Of a DNA stretch of 64,000 nucleotides, positions 42,322 to 51,392 are shown in pieces. The position numbers and the translations under genes were made by a program. Origin of the DNA: Phascolarctobacterium faecium DSM 14760. Its GTDB lineage: Bacteria > Bacillota > Negativicutes > Acidaminococcales > Acidaminococcaceae. How positions within the stretch are numbered: the first letter of the stretch is position 1; every line of letters starts with the position of its first letter. The notes under the pieces are model-generated. The model was given only the letters and a program-made list of their open reading frames with translations. It did not search any database and was not told where the DNA came from. The stretch covers positions 1-64,000 of the forward strand of contig NZ_QLTS01000005.1 of assembly GCF_003269275.1 (NCBI RefSeq), written 5' to 3'.

Positions 42322-44511
42322 TCAGAACATCCCCCTTTCTTTTTGCATACGGAGCAAGGTTTCATAGCAGTTGGATTTGACGCTGATGTAATCATCCATA
42401 CCTGCAGCATCACAGATTTCTTTCAGTTCTGCACTGGGAGCACCTGCCAGGAATACCTTCATTTCCGGATTTACAGCTTTGATGCCTTTCGTAACTGCTG
42501 GGGCCAGTTCCGGATAAGTAGCGTCAGTCGAGCAGACGATGGCTGCATCGGCACCGGACTCAAGCGCTGCTTTAACAGCTTCTTCGACAGTGAGGAAGCC
42601 ATTATTTGTCACAACCTCAAAGGCAGCCACCTGCATGAAAGAGGTAACAAAATCGGCACGTGCTTTATGCTGCGGGATCGGTCCCATATTGGCCAGGAAA
42701 ATTTTAACGTTTGCACCGGTTTTATCAACAAAATTTTCCGTACGCATACGCAGTTCTTCATAGCGTTCAGTCCAGCGATGCGGAGCAATAGCTTCAACCT
42801 TTTCGCCATTAGCGCTGCCGGTAAGAGCTGCTGAAATTTCACCCATAGTTGCTCCAGCCAATAATGCTTTTTCAGCATCAGCGATCAAAGAACCCAACTC
42901 ACTGGCATCACGTTTGCCAAGGTCGCTGAGTACAGCTTCTACATAAGCATTGTCGCGTACTTTTACGTTGACTTCCAAATCAGTTTTGCGTGCTTTAAGG
43001 ATTCCTGCGAAATCAACTTCAGGCACTTCCAAAAGTTCTTCAGTCATGTTCGGGTACATGTTATTGCCGACTGCACGATCTTTTCTGGTAGCAAGATTTT
43101 TAAAACGTTCTTCTAAAATAGCTTTAACCGCTGCCTGTACTTTGCCGCTTTCAAGCGCTGCCAGTAAGCCGCCGTGGCTTTCGATTTCCTGGAACTTAGC
43201 CCAGGTTTTTTCCGTAAATTCTTCTGTCAGCGGTTCAATATACCAGCTGCCGCCGGAAGGATCGATCGGCTGAATAAAGTTGAATTCATGCTGTTCCATG
43301 ATCTGGATATTACGGGCAATACGGCGGGAAAATACATCACTGGGACGAATGCAATGATCGAAAGGTTTGACATACATGCCGTCCATACCGCCAACAACCG
43401 CAGAGAAGGATTGTGTTGCCGCACGCAGCAGATTTACATAAGGATCGTATTTCGTCTGGCAGAAGGTAGAAGTGCTGACATAAAGATTGATCTTTTGTGC
43501 TTCTTCATCCCCACCGCAATTTTTAACGATTTGCGCCCAAACCATTTTCAGACTGCGCAGTTTAGCAATTTCCATAAAGAAATTAGCTCCGATACTGAAA
43601 TGAAAACGCAGGTGGCGACAGAAGGTGTTGACATCAATACCACGGCGTTCCATAGCGCGCATATAAGTTACAGCTGCATTCATAGCATAAGCTACTTCCT
43701 GAATGTCGTTAGCACCGCCATTATGATAAACATCGGTATTGACAACTACTGTTTTAAGCTGCGGAGCATTTTTTTCAGCCCAGGCAATGCTATGTGCCAT
43801 TTCGTCATAATATTCGTCCAGCGGACGAACTAATTCGCCGTCCAAAGCAAGTTCGCCAATCGGATCGACAGTAATAGCGCCATGTAATTTTTCGAGAGCC
43901 AGACCTTTTTCCCCGCAGACAGTGATTACAGCAGCCAAAAGAGCGATGTTGGAAGCGCCGGCATAAATATCGATTTCGAATTTTTCCAGATCAACATCAT
44001 CCAGCAGTTTTTCCACATCAGCTACAGTAGCCAAAGATACGCCTATATCAGCAACATCTTTTACTTCTGCCTTATCAGGATCATAGCCTTTGCGTGTCGC
44101 AGTATCTAAAACGACACTGGCAGCGGTAGTTCCTTTCAACAGCTCGTATTTAACCATTTCATTGGCTTCGGCAGGAGTTTTTCCATCACACTCCTGAGCA
44201 ATAGTCCATACTTTATGGATATAACCTCCTGCATTAGCACCGCGCAGGTTGCTTTCCATGCCGGGATAGGTTTTATTGTGAGTAATCTTCTCCTGATCCT
44301 CTAATCTATAAATAGGATTCAGGGTGATATCCTCATAAGTTTTAGTGAACATACTCTTTTCAAAAGAACCGCCTTTAAGAGCAGTCACTACTTCTTGCTT
44401 CCACTCCTCATAGGACGGCGGCGTAAATTCATCGAAAGTAACCGGAGGGATAGTTCCCACTAAAGTTTCTTCCTGCTGAATCTCTGCTGTAAGGTTTTTA
44501 TCTTGTTCCAT
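42322..44511 (-). CDS. mutA: Methylmalonyl-CoA mutase small (non-catalytic) subunit
   Basis: The structural partner of MutB, 729 residues. It has the same two-domain layout but the B12 signature is lost: the DGHDRG position reads IPQHKARAD, so it should not bind cobalamin. Conserved segments include [14 protein letters not shown] and [21 protein letters not shown] put the start at 44511, eight bases after AAAGGA; the ATG three codons earlier overlaps this ribosome site. It is the first gene of mutA-mutB-meaB2 and lies 130 bases after a terminator of the riboswitch leader. Confidence 0.94.
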   Translation of the reverse strand: MEQDKNLTAEIQQEETLVGTIPPVTFDEFTPPSYEEWKQEVVTALKGGSFEKSMFTKTYEDITLNPIYRLEDQEKITHNKTYPGMESNLRGANAGGYIHKVWTIAQECDGKTPAEANEMVKYELLKGTTAASVVLDTATRKGYDPDKAEVKDVADIGVSLATVADVEKLLDDVDLEKFEIDIYAGASNIALLAAVITVCGEKGLALEKLHGAITVDPIGELALDGELVRPLDEYYDEMAHSIAWAEKNAPQLKTVVVNTDVYHNGGANDIQEVAYAMNAAVTYMRAMERRGIDVNTFCRHLRFHFSIGANFFMEIAKLRSLKMVWAQIVKNCGGDEEAQKINLYVSTSTFCQTKYDPYVNLLRAATQSFSAVVGGMDGMYVKPFDHCIRPSDVFSRRIARNIQIMEQHEFNFIQPIDPSGGSWYIEPLTEEFTEKTWAKFQEIESHGGLLAALESGKVQAAVKAILEERFKNLATRKDRAVGNNMYPNMTEELLEVPEVDFAGILKARKTDLEVNVKVRDNAYVEAVLSDLGKRDASELGSLIADAEKALLAGATMGEISAALTGSANGEKVEAIAPHRWTERYEELRMRTENFVDKTGANVKIFLANMGPIPQHKARADFVTSFMQVAAFEVVTNNGFLTVEEAVKAALESGADAAIVCSTDATYPELAPAVTKGIKAVNPEMKVFLAGAPSAELKEICDAAGMDDYISVKSNCYETLLRMQKERGMF

Positions 44512-44642
44512 ATACGGCATCCTTTCATTAATTATTTTCTGTGCCGGGGTAGTAAATGTTCACCTCCTGTACTTTGCTTACTTATGTATCGCAGAATGGT
44601 TCGAGAATCTCCTACCGAAACTGCCTCTATAAGCCCCTTATC
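44512..44642 (-). other. Gap between leader terminator 2 and mutA
   Basis: No convincing promoter is visible here; TTGATA and GATACAT elements are weak and badly spaced. A strong AGGAGGTGAAC lies at about 44563-44573 and precedes a nine- to eleven-codon frame with no ATG (ATT or GTG start, ...YYPGTENN), which may be a leader peptide or chance. mutA transcription therefore seems to depend on passing both leader terminators. Confidence 0.4.
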
Positions 44643-44678
44643 AAAAAAAGCAACCATCACAAAAAATGTGATGGTTGC
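44643..44678 (-). terminator. Terminator 2 of the mutAB leader
   Basis: Perfect 11-bp stem (GCAACCATCAC with GTGATGGTTGC, 7-nt loop) followed on the minus strand by TTTTTTT. It shares the AACCATCAC arm with terminator 2 of the orphan RNA. Confidence 0.93.
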
Positions 44679-44680
44679 TC

Positions 44681-44705
44681 TTGCCGCGCACCCCTACGCA
44701 GGCAA
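44681..44705 (-). other. UAGGGGUG-loop hairpin, copy B
   Basis: On the minus strand TTGCCTGCG and CGCGGCAA pair (8 bp with one bulged T) around the loop TAGGGGTG, directly followed by terminator 2. Compared with copy A the stem bases differ but pairing is kept, while the loop is identical. Confidence 0.7.
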
Positions 44706-44795
44706 TTGAGAAGAAGGTTCTTGCACAAAGAGAATTTGAGAATGGCAATAAACCCGGCAGGTTGTCCAGACCTGTCACAAATAAATATATACACT

Positions 44796-44828
44796 GATGG
44801 CTGACCTTATTTTCGAGGTCTAGCCATC
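44796..44828 (-). other. Long hairpin in the mutAB leader
   Basis: GATGGCT-GACC and GGTC-AGCCATC arms form an 11-bp stem with one bulge and a 10-nt loop. No T-run follows. It lies between the two terminators and may be part of a second RNA element. Confidence 0.5.
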
Positions 44829-44859
44829 ACACTTCGACCTCAACGCGCTTACAAAAGCA

Positions 44860-44907
44860 CAGAAAAACAGAAAACCGTTTTCTTAAAATAATATTAAGAA
44901 AAACGGT
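44860..44907 (-). terminator. Terminator 1 of the mutAB cobalamin riboswitch
   Basis: ACCGTTTTTCTTAA pairs with TTAAGAAAACGGT (44874-44907), then TTTCTGTTTTTC on the minus strand. A separate 9-bp hairpin (44935-44957) lies between it and the aptamer, as in the orphan locus. Confidence 0.82.
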
Positions 44908-44974
44908 CAGAAATTCATAGCAAAAGATTCGCACTTCGTATTTACCTAAAATACGAACTCTGCAGCATCTCCTC

Positions 44975-45162
44975 CCCGTCTCTCGCAGGTCAATCAGCGA
45001 TGTAGCTAAGGCAGTTCTTCTGACTCCGATTCATAGCTCACTTCACCTTCCCAGTATTACTACCAGTGGCATTTGAAGTTTACTCCTCGTTACAGCGGCG
45101 GGACCGCGTCGGAATTGCACCGACTTCTCTATTAAGCTCCGTAGAGCACCTTTAGCTTACAA
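44975..45162 (-). promoter_or_regulatory. Cobalamin riboswitch upstream of mutAB
   Basis: The minus strand reads AAAGGTGCTC, GAAGTCGGTGCAATTCCGAC, GCGGTCCCGCCGCTGTAAC (B12 box region) and ends in the L13-type hairpin CCTGCGAGAGACGGG (44975-44989). The order and spacing are those of the cobalamin aptamer. The downstream genes need adenosylcobalamin, the opposite of the usual biosynthesis/transport targets. Confidence 0.93.
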
Positions 45163-45180
45163 TATTCATTTGTTAGCTTA

Positions 45181-45209
45181 ATTATATTTATTACTATTTC
45201 TTTTGTCAA
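45181..45209 (-). promoter_or_regulatory. Consensus promoter of the mutAB riboswitch leader
   Basis: Perfect TTGACA (rc of 45204-45209) and TATAAT (rc of 45181-45186) with a 17-nt spacer. Confidence 0.93.
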
Positions 45210-45245
45210 GTCTTTTAATATATTTTTTCATATATTATTTTTCGC

Positions 45246-45296
45246 AAATAAAACAGTATCGTAGCTTACTGTTTTATTCAGTAAGCTACGATACTG
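45246..45296 (-). terminator. Terminator of the lon-ysxC-abrB operon
   Basis: Perfect 18-bp stem (45254-45271 with 45279-45296) immediately after the AbrB-like stop codon, followed on the minus strand by TTTTATTTG. Confidence 0.93.
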
Positions 45297-46328
45297 CTAA
45301 TCAAGACTTTTATTTTTAAAATACATAGTGATTCCCAAAGGAACGCAGATATTCAAAAACAATAACCGTACTAATTGGTAAGTAAGAATGATTGAAACAT
45401 CTTCTCCCATACTCATTCCAGCCAGACACATTTCCGCAATTCCGCCGGGAGCCATTGCTAAAAAAGCGGTTACTAAAGAAAACCCATACCGTTCTGACAG
45501 GGACCAGGCAACAACAACACTGACACCAATCATCAAAACGATACCACTAAAAATATAAGGCATCAATTCCTTAGTAGCCGAAAGTTTTTTGGGATCCAGC
45601 ATTACGCCCATGTATAATCCAATACTTACCTGTGCCAGCATCATAAGCAAACCAGGCACAGGCTGTAAACTTCCCCAAAAATACGACCCTGCCGCTGTTG
45701 CCAGAATCGGCCCCAGCAAACGCGGTGTTGGCACCTTTAACTTAGTCGCAACAAAAGCGCCTAAAAACGACAATGGGACAAGAATAAGCCAATGCGTACC
45801 GTCTGTTGTCTGAACAATAGCATTGTTTTGCATAACCTGAGCACCTAAACCATGGATTACCAGAAATGGTACTGCTACAATAACGCCTACCAGCCTCAGA
45901 GTCTGCATAACGACAACAACATTTGCGTCAGCCCTTGGATCATCCTCCGACATCAGCATCATTTGCGTCAGCCCGCCAGGCATAATGCCCATCACACAAC
46001 TGATCAGATTAGCCGAAGTATGTCTCGCTGTCCACCAGGCAATTAAAACAGCAACAGCTACAGCTATCAGCGTGGCTTCCAGTACCCCAAAGGTCTGATG
46101 CGTCATTTTCTCCCATGTATCAGCTGTAAAATTACGGCCAATACCATACCCAGCTACAAGTAAACCCAATTCACGCCAATTCTTAGGCCAGGTAACAGGC
46201 GAACCAGCTATCTTACAGGCTACTGCAGCAAAAATGCCGCCTAAAAGATATGGTATAGGCAATTCCATTTTTAAAAATAACGTTCCTAAACAGGCGGCCA
46301 TAACAAATAGCAGCAAACGATTCAACAT
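45297..46328 (-). CDS. AbrB family membrane protein (PF05145, AmoA-regulator-like)
   Basis: A 343-residue inner-membrane protein with about ten hydrophobic segments in two repeats. Each repeat carries the family motif: PIPYLLGGIFAA near the N-terminus with GIMPGGLTQMMLMSEDDPRADA, and later PTPRLLGPILATAAG with MAPGGIAEMCLAGMSMGEDVS. The function of the family is not settled; members are often named after a link to ammonia monooxygenase regulation or tellurium resistance. It is not the AbrB transition-state regulator. The ATG follows GAGGGAAAT, twelve bases after ysxC. Confidence 0.85.
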   Translation of the reverse strand: MLNRLLLFVMAACLGTLFLKMELPIPYLLGGIFAAVACKIAGSPVTWPKNWRELGLLVAGYGIGRNFTADTWEKMTHQTFGVLEATLIAVAVAVLIAWWTARHTSANLISCVMGIMPGGLTQMMLMSEDDPRADANVVVVMQTLRLVGVIVAVPFLVIHGLGAQVMQNNAIVQTTDGTHWLILVPLSFLGAFVATKLKVPTPRLLGPILATAAGSYFWGSLQPVPGLLMMLAQVSIGLYMGVMLDPKKLSATKELMPYIFSGIVLMIGVSVVVAWSLSERYGFSLVTAFLAMAPGGIAEMCLAGMSMGEDVSIILTYQLVRLLFLNICVPLGITMYFKNKSLD

Positions 46329-46339
46329 ATTTCCCTCGC

Positions 46340-46978
46340 TTAATAATGCCCTTCCAGTGCCGTCATGATCCGCCCTATCAATTCACTGCGCATTGTATTC
46401 TGAGTTACAGAATAGGTCATAATACGGCTGTCATCCAGTCCCAGTTCCCGTTTGAATAATGCTTTTTGAGCCATCGCTGCATTTTTCGACAATTTATCTG
46501 CTTTGGTCAAAATAACCTGAACCTGCAGTCCACAGTCCAGTAACCAGTGATAGCTTTCAATATCGCTGTCCAAAGGCTTATGCCTGATATCAATAAGCTG
46601 ACAGACCAGTCCTAGATTATCAGATCCGGAAAGATATTTACTGATAAATCCTGACCATTTATCTTTGTTCGTTTTAGCTGTTTTGGCAAAACCATAACCT
46701 GGTAAATCTACTAAATAAAAATCAGCACGTTCTTCCTGCCCTTCAGTAGTGCGTTTAGCCTGCAAACCATAAAAATTTATAGTCTGTGTTTTGCCTGGAG
46801 TCGAGCTCACTCTTGCCAAGCCGTTACGTCTGCAGAGCGAATTGATCAGTGATGATTTGCCAACATTAGAACGCCCTATAAAAGCAGCCTCTATCAACGG
46901 TGGTGTCGGATATTGGTCTGCTCTGACAGCAGATGTGATATATTGGGCATGAATAATATCCCAGGTTCCTTTATTCAT
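46340..46978 (-). CDS. ysxC: Ribosome biogenesis GTP-binding protein YsxC/EngB
   Basis: A 212-residue TrmE-Era-EngA-type GTPase needed for assembly of the 50S subunit. Motifs: G1 GRSNVGKSSLINS (about 32-44), G3 DLPGYG, G4 TKAD and G5 SVTQNT-like. Its ATG lies one base after the lon stop codon, with GGAGGAG in the 3' end of lon, so translation is coupled. The lon-ysxC order is conserved in Firmicutes. Confidence 0.95.
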   Translation of the reverse strand: MNKGTWDIIHAQYITSAVRADQYPTPPLIEAAFIGRSNVGKSSLINSLCRRNGLARVSSTPGKTQTINFYGLQAKRTTEGQEERADFYLVDLPGYGFAKTAKTNKDKWSGFISKYLSGSDNLGLVCQLIDIRHKPLDSDIESYHWLLDCGLQVQVILTKADKLSKNAAMAQKALFKRELGLDDSRIMTYSVTQNTMRSELIGRIMTALEGHY

Positions 46979-46979
46979 C

Positions 46980-49301
46980 TTACTCCTCCAAAGCTAATTT
47001 CAACACTTGATCCATATGATTAACAGGAATGAATTTTATTGCCGCACGCACATTGACAGGAAGTTCTTCCAGATCCTGCATATTCTGTTCTGGAAGCAGA
47101 ATGGTTTTTACACCATAACGATGCGCCGCCAGCATTTTTTCTTTAATTCCTCCTACCGGAAGCACTTTGCCAGAAAGAGTGATCTCTCCAGTCATGGCAA
47201 TACCCGCTTTTATGCAACGTTTAGTCAGTGCTGAAACCATAGCCGTCACCATAGTAATGCCGGCGGAAGGACCATCTTTTGGGATTGCGCCTTCCGGTAA
47301 ATGAATGTGGATATCAGTAGTTTCATAAAACTTTTCATCCAAATGCAGCTCTTTAGCCCGAGAACGAATATAAGTATAACCGGCCTGAGCAGATTCTTTC
47401 ATAACATCACCCAACTGCCCAGTCAATACCAGACCGCCTTTACCGTTAGTAGCCAGTACTTCTACCTTCAGTAATTCACCTCCAACACTGGTCCAGGCCA
47501 AACCTGTGCAGATACCTATTTCTGCCTTGGCAGTCAGATCGCTTTCCAGAAAAATAACCGGTCCTAAATATTTAGTCAGATTTTTTTCGGTAACTTTAGC
47601 ACTTTTTACCTGTTTCGTCACAATACGATGTGCTGTTTTACGGCAGATCGCCGCTATTTTCCGTTCTAAATTACGTACACCAGCCTCACGTGTATATTCG
47701 CGTATAACATGACGCAGAGCTGTTTCTGTAATATTCAAAGTTTTTGCAGTCAAGCCATGTGCCTGACGTTCCTTCGGCAATAAATGCAATTCGCCGATTT
47801 TCACTTTCTCGTCCTCAGTGTAACTGGTAAGTTGAATCACTTCCATCCTGTCTAATAGAGCAGGAGGGATAGTTTCTACCGTATTAGCCGTTACAATCCA
47901 GAAAACATGTGACAAATCAAAAGGGAATTCAATATAATGGTCACTGAAAGTGTTGTTTTGTTCCGGGTCTAATACCTCCAGCAAAGCCGAAGCCGGATCC
48001 CCCCGAAAATCAGAAGCCATTTTATCAATCTCATCCAGAAGAAAAACAGGATTCATGCAACCGCTGGTTTGCATACCATGAATAATCCTGCCTGGCATTG
48101 CGCCGATATATGTACGACGATGACCGCGGATTTCTGCTTCATCACGAACGCCACCTAAAGAAACACGGGTAAATTTACGCTCGATCGCTCTGGCAACCGA
48201 ATGTGCCAGAGAAGTTTTACCCACACCAGGAGGTCCGACTAAACATAAAATCGGTCCCTTACTTTGTTTGGTCAAAGCACGTACTGCCAAATACTCTAAA
48301 ATACGTTCTTTTACTTTTTCCAAACCGTAATGGTCTTTATCCAGTACTTTAGCAGCCACTTCAAGATCAAAATTATCTTCTGTAAACTTACCCCAGGGCA
48401 AACTTAAAAGCACATCGATATAATTGCGGATTACGGCGCTTTCAGCCATCATCGGCGGCATTTTATAAAGACGGTCAAGTTCTTTATTGATTTTTTCAAC
48501 AACTTCAGCCGGCAGATCAAGCTCTGACATCTGCTTCTTATATTCGTCTATTTCGGCCTGACGTTCATCACCTTCGCCAAGTTCTTTATTAATGGCTTTC
48601 ATCTGTTCACGCAGATAATATTCTTTTTGGTTCTGTTCTATCTGTTTACGCACCTGCTGTGAAATATTTTTTTCCAGACCGGCAATTTCCAGTTCTTTGC
48701 ATAAATACGTATAGAGCTTATTCATACGTTCTTTAACATCAACCGCTTCTAACAGCTGCTCTTTTTCTTCGATATTTATCGACAGATAACCGGCAATCAT
48801 ATCCGCAACCCGTCCTGGGTCAGTTTGGTCCTTAAAGGTCAGCAGCACTTCACTGTTAACTTTTTTGCTGGCAATAATCCATTGCTCAAACGTTTCAATC
48901 AGCATCCTGCGCAGCGCTTCCACTTCATTATCTTCACTGACAACAGAATCCATCGGCAGTGCATTAGCCTGGAAATATGTATCGACAGCCGGAGCTTCGA
49001 TAATAGTTTCTACTTTGGCTCGGGCTAATCCTTCTACAAGTATCCGCAAAGCTCCACTTGGCAATTTCAATAATTGTTTGATTTCCGCTATGACACCATA
49101 TTTAAATAAATCCTTCTGCCCGGGTTCCATCGTTACGGCTTCCTTCTGTGATACCAGAAGTATCTGCTTATCGGAAGTCATCGCAGCTTCTACTGCATGA
49201 ATGGAACGCTCCCTGCCTACATCAAGATTTATAATCATACCTGGAAATACCAGCATTCCTCTTAAAGGAAGCAACGGCATTAAACGTGGTTTTGTTTCCA
49301 T
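46980..49301 (-). CDS. lon: ATP-dependent protease Lon
   Basis: A cytoplasmic AAA+ serine protease that degrades damaged and regulatory proteins. The 773 residues comprise the N-terminal substrate domain ([17 protein letters not shown] at the start), a coiled-coil region, the AAA+ module (Walker [14 protein letters not shown], Walker [11 protein letters not shown]) and the protease domain with the Ser-Lys dyad ([11 protein letters not shown] for Ser, [10 protein letters not shown] for Lys). AAAGGAGG precedes the ATG. It heads lon-ysxC-abrB. Confidence 0.97.
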   Translation of the reverse strand: METKPRLMPLLPLRGMLVFPGMIINLDVGRERSIHAVEAAMTSDKQILLVSQKEAVTMEPGQKDLFKYGVIAEIKQLLKLPSGALRILVEGLARAKVETIIEAPAVDTYFQANALPMDSVVSEDNEVEALRRMLIETFEQWIIASKKVNSEVLLTFKDQTDPGRVADMIAGYLSINIEEKEQLLEAVDVKERMNKLYTYLCKELEIAGLEKNISQQVRKQIEQNQKEYYLREQMKAINKELGEGDERQAEIDEYKKQMSELDLPAEVVEKINKELDRLYKMPPMMAESAVIRNYIDVLLSLPWGKFTEDNFDLEVAAKVLDKDHYGLEKVKERILEYLAVRALTKQSKGPILCLVGPPGVGKTSLAHSVARAIERKFTRVSLGGVRDEAEIRGHRRTYIGAMPGRIIHGMQTSGCMNPVFLLDEIDKMASDFRGDPASALLEVLDPEQNNTFSDHYIEFPFDLSHVFWIVTANTVETIPPALLDRMEVIQLTSYTEDEKVKIGELHLLPKERQAHGLTAKTLNITETALRHVIREYTREAGVRNLERKIAAICRKTAHRIVTKQVKSAKVTEKNLTKYLGPVIFLESDLTAKAEIGICTGLAWTSVGGELLKVEVLATNGKGGLVLTGQLGDVMKESAQAGYTYIRSRAKELHLDEKFYETTDIHIHLPEGAIPKDGPSAGITMVTAMVSALTKRCIKAGIAMTGEITLSGKVLPVGGIKEKMLAAHRYGVKTILLPEQNMQDLEELPVNVRAAIKFIPVNHMDQVLKLALEE

Positions 49302-49385
49302 ATATTACCCTCCTTTGCCAACAGTATTAACTGCAGCAAACGATATTTTTAAAGCATTTTCATTACTCAACTTTATTTTAACATA

Positions 49386-49417
49386 AAAAGGGGAAAAGGC
49401 TATGCCCCTTCCCCTTC
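49386..49417 (-). terminator. Terminator of the tig-clpP-clpX operon
   Basis: AAGGGGAAGG and CCTTTTCCCCTT arms form a stem followed on the minus strand by TTTATG, 14 bases after the clpX stop codon. Confidence 0.75.
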
Positions 49418-49430
49418 TTTTTTTAATTGC

Positions 49431-50681
49431 TTAACTAGCAACCACCATTTTCGGTTCCATGTGTTCTCTGATTGCCGCTTCTGTAACTACACATTTTACA
49501 ACGTCGATACGTGAAGGCACTTCATACATCACATTACGCATTACCTCTTCGATGATAGAACGCAGACCGCGGGCGCCGGCATTACGTTTAAGAGCTTCTT
49601 CTGCAATAGCCACTAAAGCACCGTCTTCGAATTCCAGTTCTACATTATCCATAGCCAGGAAATGCTGATATTGTTTAATCAAAGCATTTTTAGGCTCTTG
49701 CAGGATTTTGATCAAAGCGTCTTTATCCAAAGAATCCAGTGTCACAACAACAGGCAGACGACCTGCAAATTCAGGAATCAAACCGAATTTCATTAAATCT
49801 TCAGGCAAAACTTTTTTAAAGATCGTATCAGCTTTTGCTTCTTCTTTTGTTTTGATATCAGCACCAAAACCAAGATTCTTTTTGCCGATACGTGCACCGA
49901 TAATATTTTCAAGTCCGGCAAAAGCACCGCCACAGATAAATAAAATATTAGTAGTATCGATCTGAATAAACTCCTGATGCGGATGTTTGCGTCCTCCTTG
50001 CGGCGGAACGCTGGCGACTGTACCTTCCAAAATTTTCAGAAGTGCCTGCTGCACACCTTCACCTGATACATCACGTGTAATAGAAGGATTTTCTGATTTA
50101 CGAGAAATCTTATCGATCTCATCAATATAAATAATGCCTCTTTGAGCACGCTCAATATCAAAATCAGCGTTCTGGATCAATTTCAGCAGGATATTTTCAA
50201 CATCCTCACCTACATAACCAGCTTCTGTCAAAGCAGTAGCATCAGCGATTGCAAAAGGTACCTGCAAAATCTTTGCCAACGTCTGTGCCAGCAAAGTTTT
50301 ACCGCTGCCGGTAGGCCCCAGCATTAGAATATTTGATTTTTGCAGTTCTACTTCTTTATCCTTCGCAGGATTATTTAATTCATAGTTAATACGTTTATAG
50401 TGGTTATAAACCGCTACAGCCAAAGTTTTTTTTGCTTCTTCCTGACCAATAACATACTCGTCAAGAATATTTTTAATTTCTTTCGGCTTCGGCAGTTCGT
50501 TTACACTGACAACAGCAGCATTTGTTTCTTTCAGGTCTTCTGTCAGCATTTCATTGCAAAGTTCGATACATTCGTCGCAGATATAGACGTTATGACCGGC
50601 AATCAGCTTGCGGACCTGGCCTTCTCTTTTTCCACAGAAGGAACAAGTTATATTGCTGTCGTTCCCCTCGCCAAAGTTCAT
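49431..50681 (-). CDS. clpX: ATP-dependent Clp protease ATP-binding subunit ClpX
   Basis: AAA+ unfoldase that feeds substrates to ClpP, 416 residues. It has the N-terminal four-cysteine zinc domain ([18 protein letters not shown]), Walker [13 protein letters not shown], Walker [11 protein letters not shown] and the ClpP-docking loop as IGF-type tripeptide within [17 protein letters not shown] precedes the ATG, 22 bases after clpP. Confidence 0.97.
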   Translation of the reverse strand: MNFGEGNDSNITCSFCGKREGQVRKLIAGHNVYICDECIELCNEMLTEDLKETNAAVVSVNELPKPKEIKNILDEYVIGQEEAKKTLAVAVYNHYKRINYELNNPAKDKEVELQKSNILMLGPTGSGKTLLAQTLAKILQVPFAIADATALTEAGYVGEDVENILLKLIQNADFDIERAQRGIIYIDEIDKISRKSENPSITRDVSGEGVQQALLKILEGTVASVPPQGGRKHPHQEFIQIDTTNILFICGGAFAGLENIIGARIGKKNLGFGADIKTKEEAKADTIFKKVLPEDLMKFGLIPEFAGRLPVVVTLDSLDKDALIKILQEPKNALIKQYQHFLAMDNVELEFEDGALVAIAEEALKRNAGARGLRSIIEEVMRNVMYEVPSRIDVVKCVVTEAAIREHMEPKMVVAS

Positions 50682-50703
50682 ATTGTTATCTCCTTAGTAT
50701 GCA

Positions 50704-51306
50704 TCATTTCGCTTCTTCAGCTGCTGCCTTACGGGTTACAACTTCATCAATAAGCCCATAAGCTTTAGCTTCTTCGCTGGTCAGGTAATAATCGCGTTCA
50801 GTATCCTGTGCGATTTTTTCTTTCGACTGACCTGTATGTTTAGCTAAAATACCATTCATCTCTTCACGGATACGCAGAATTTCGCGCGCATGAATCTCAA
50901 TTTCTGTAGCTTGACCCTGAGCCCCTCCCAGCGGTTGATGAATCATCACGCGGGAATAAGGGAGCGCGTAACGTTTTCCCGGAGTTCCTGCAGCTAAAAG
51001 TACAGATGCCATACTGGCTGCCATACCCATGCAAATGGTAGAAACATCAGGTTTGATATACTGCATCGTGTCATAAATAGCCAAGCCGGCACTTACACTA
51101 CCGCCAGGACTATTGATATAAAGATGTATATCTTTATTAGGATCTTCGGATTCCAGGAAGAGCAGCTGGGCGATAACGACATTTGCCATCGCGTCGTCAA
51201 TAGGGCCGGTCACAAAAACGATTCTGTCTTTCAATAAGCGGGAATAAATGTCATAAGAGCGCTCACCCCTGCTGGATTGCTCTACAACGATAGGCACATA
51301 GTTCAT
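50704..51306 (-). CDS. clpP: ATP-dependent Clp protease proteolytic subunit
   Basis: The serine peptidase of the ClpXP complex, 200 residues. The catalytic serine is S98 in [10 protein letters not shown], the histidine H123 in [12 protein letters not shown], and the aspartate lies in the ERDYYLT segment. AAAAGGGGTG precedes the ATG. It stands between tig and clpX, a common order. Confidence 0.97.
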   Translation of the reverse strand: MNYVPIVVEQSSRGERSYDIYSRLLKDRIVFVTGPIDDAMANVVIAQLLFLESEDPNKDIHLYINSPGGSVSAGLAIYDTMQYIKPDVSTICMGMAASMASVLLAAGTPGKRYALPYSRVMIHQPLGGAQGQATEIEIHAREILRIREEMNGILAKHTGQSKEKIAQDTERDYYLTSEEAKAYGLIDEVVTRKAAAEEAK

Positions 51307-51356
51307 GTCTTACACCCCTTTTCTTTAAGGTTATATTTTTTAATAAAGTCACATCT

Positions 51357-51383
51357 GCCGCCGGAGCTTAAAGCGCCGGCGGC
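51357..51383 (-). other. GC-rich hairpin between tig and clpP
   Basis: GCCGCCGG-GC and GC-CCGGCGGC arms form a 10- to 11-bp stem ten bases after the tig stop codon, without a T-run. It may mark an mRNA processing or stabilisation point inside the operon. Confidence 0.6.
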
Positions 51384-51392
51384 AAAATGCCA

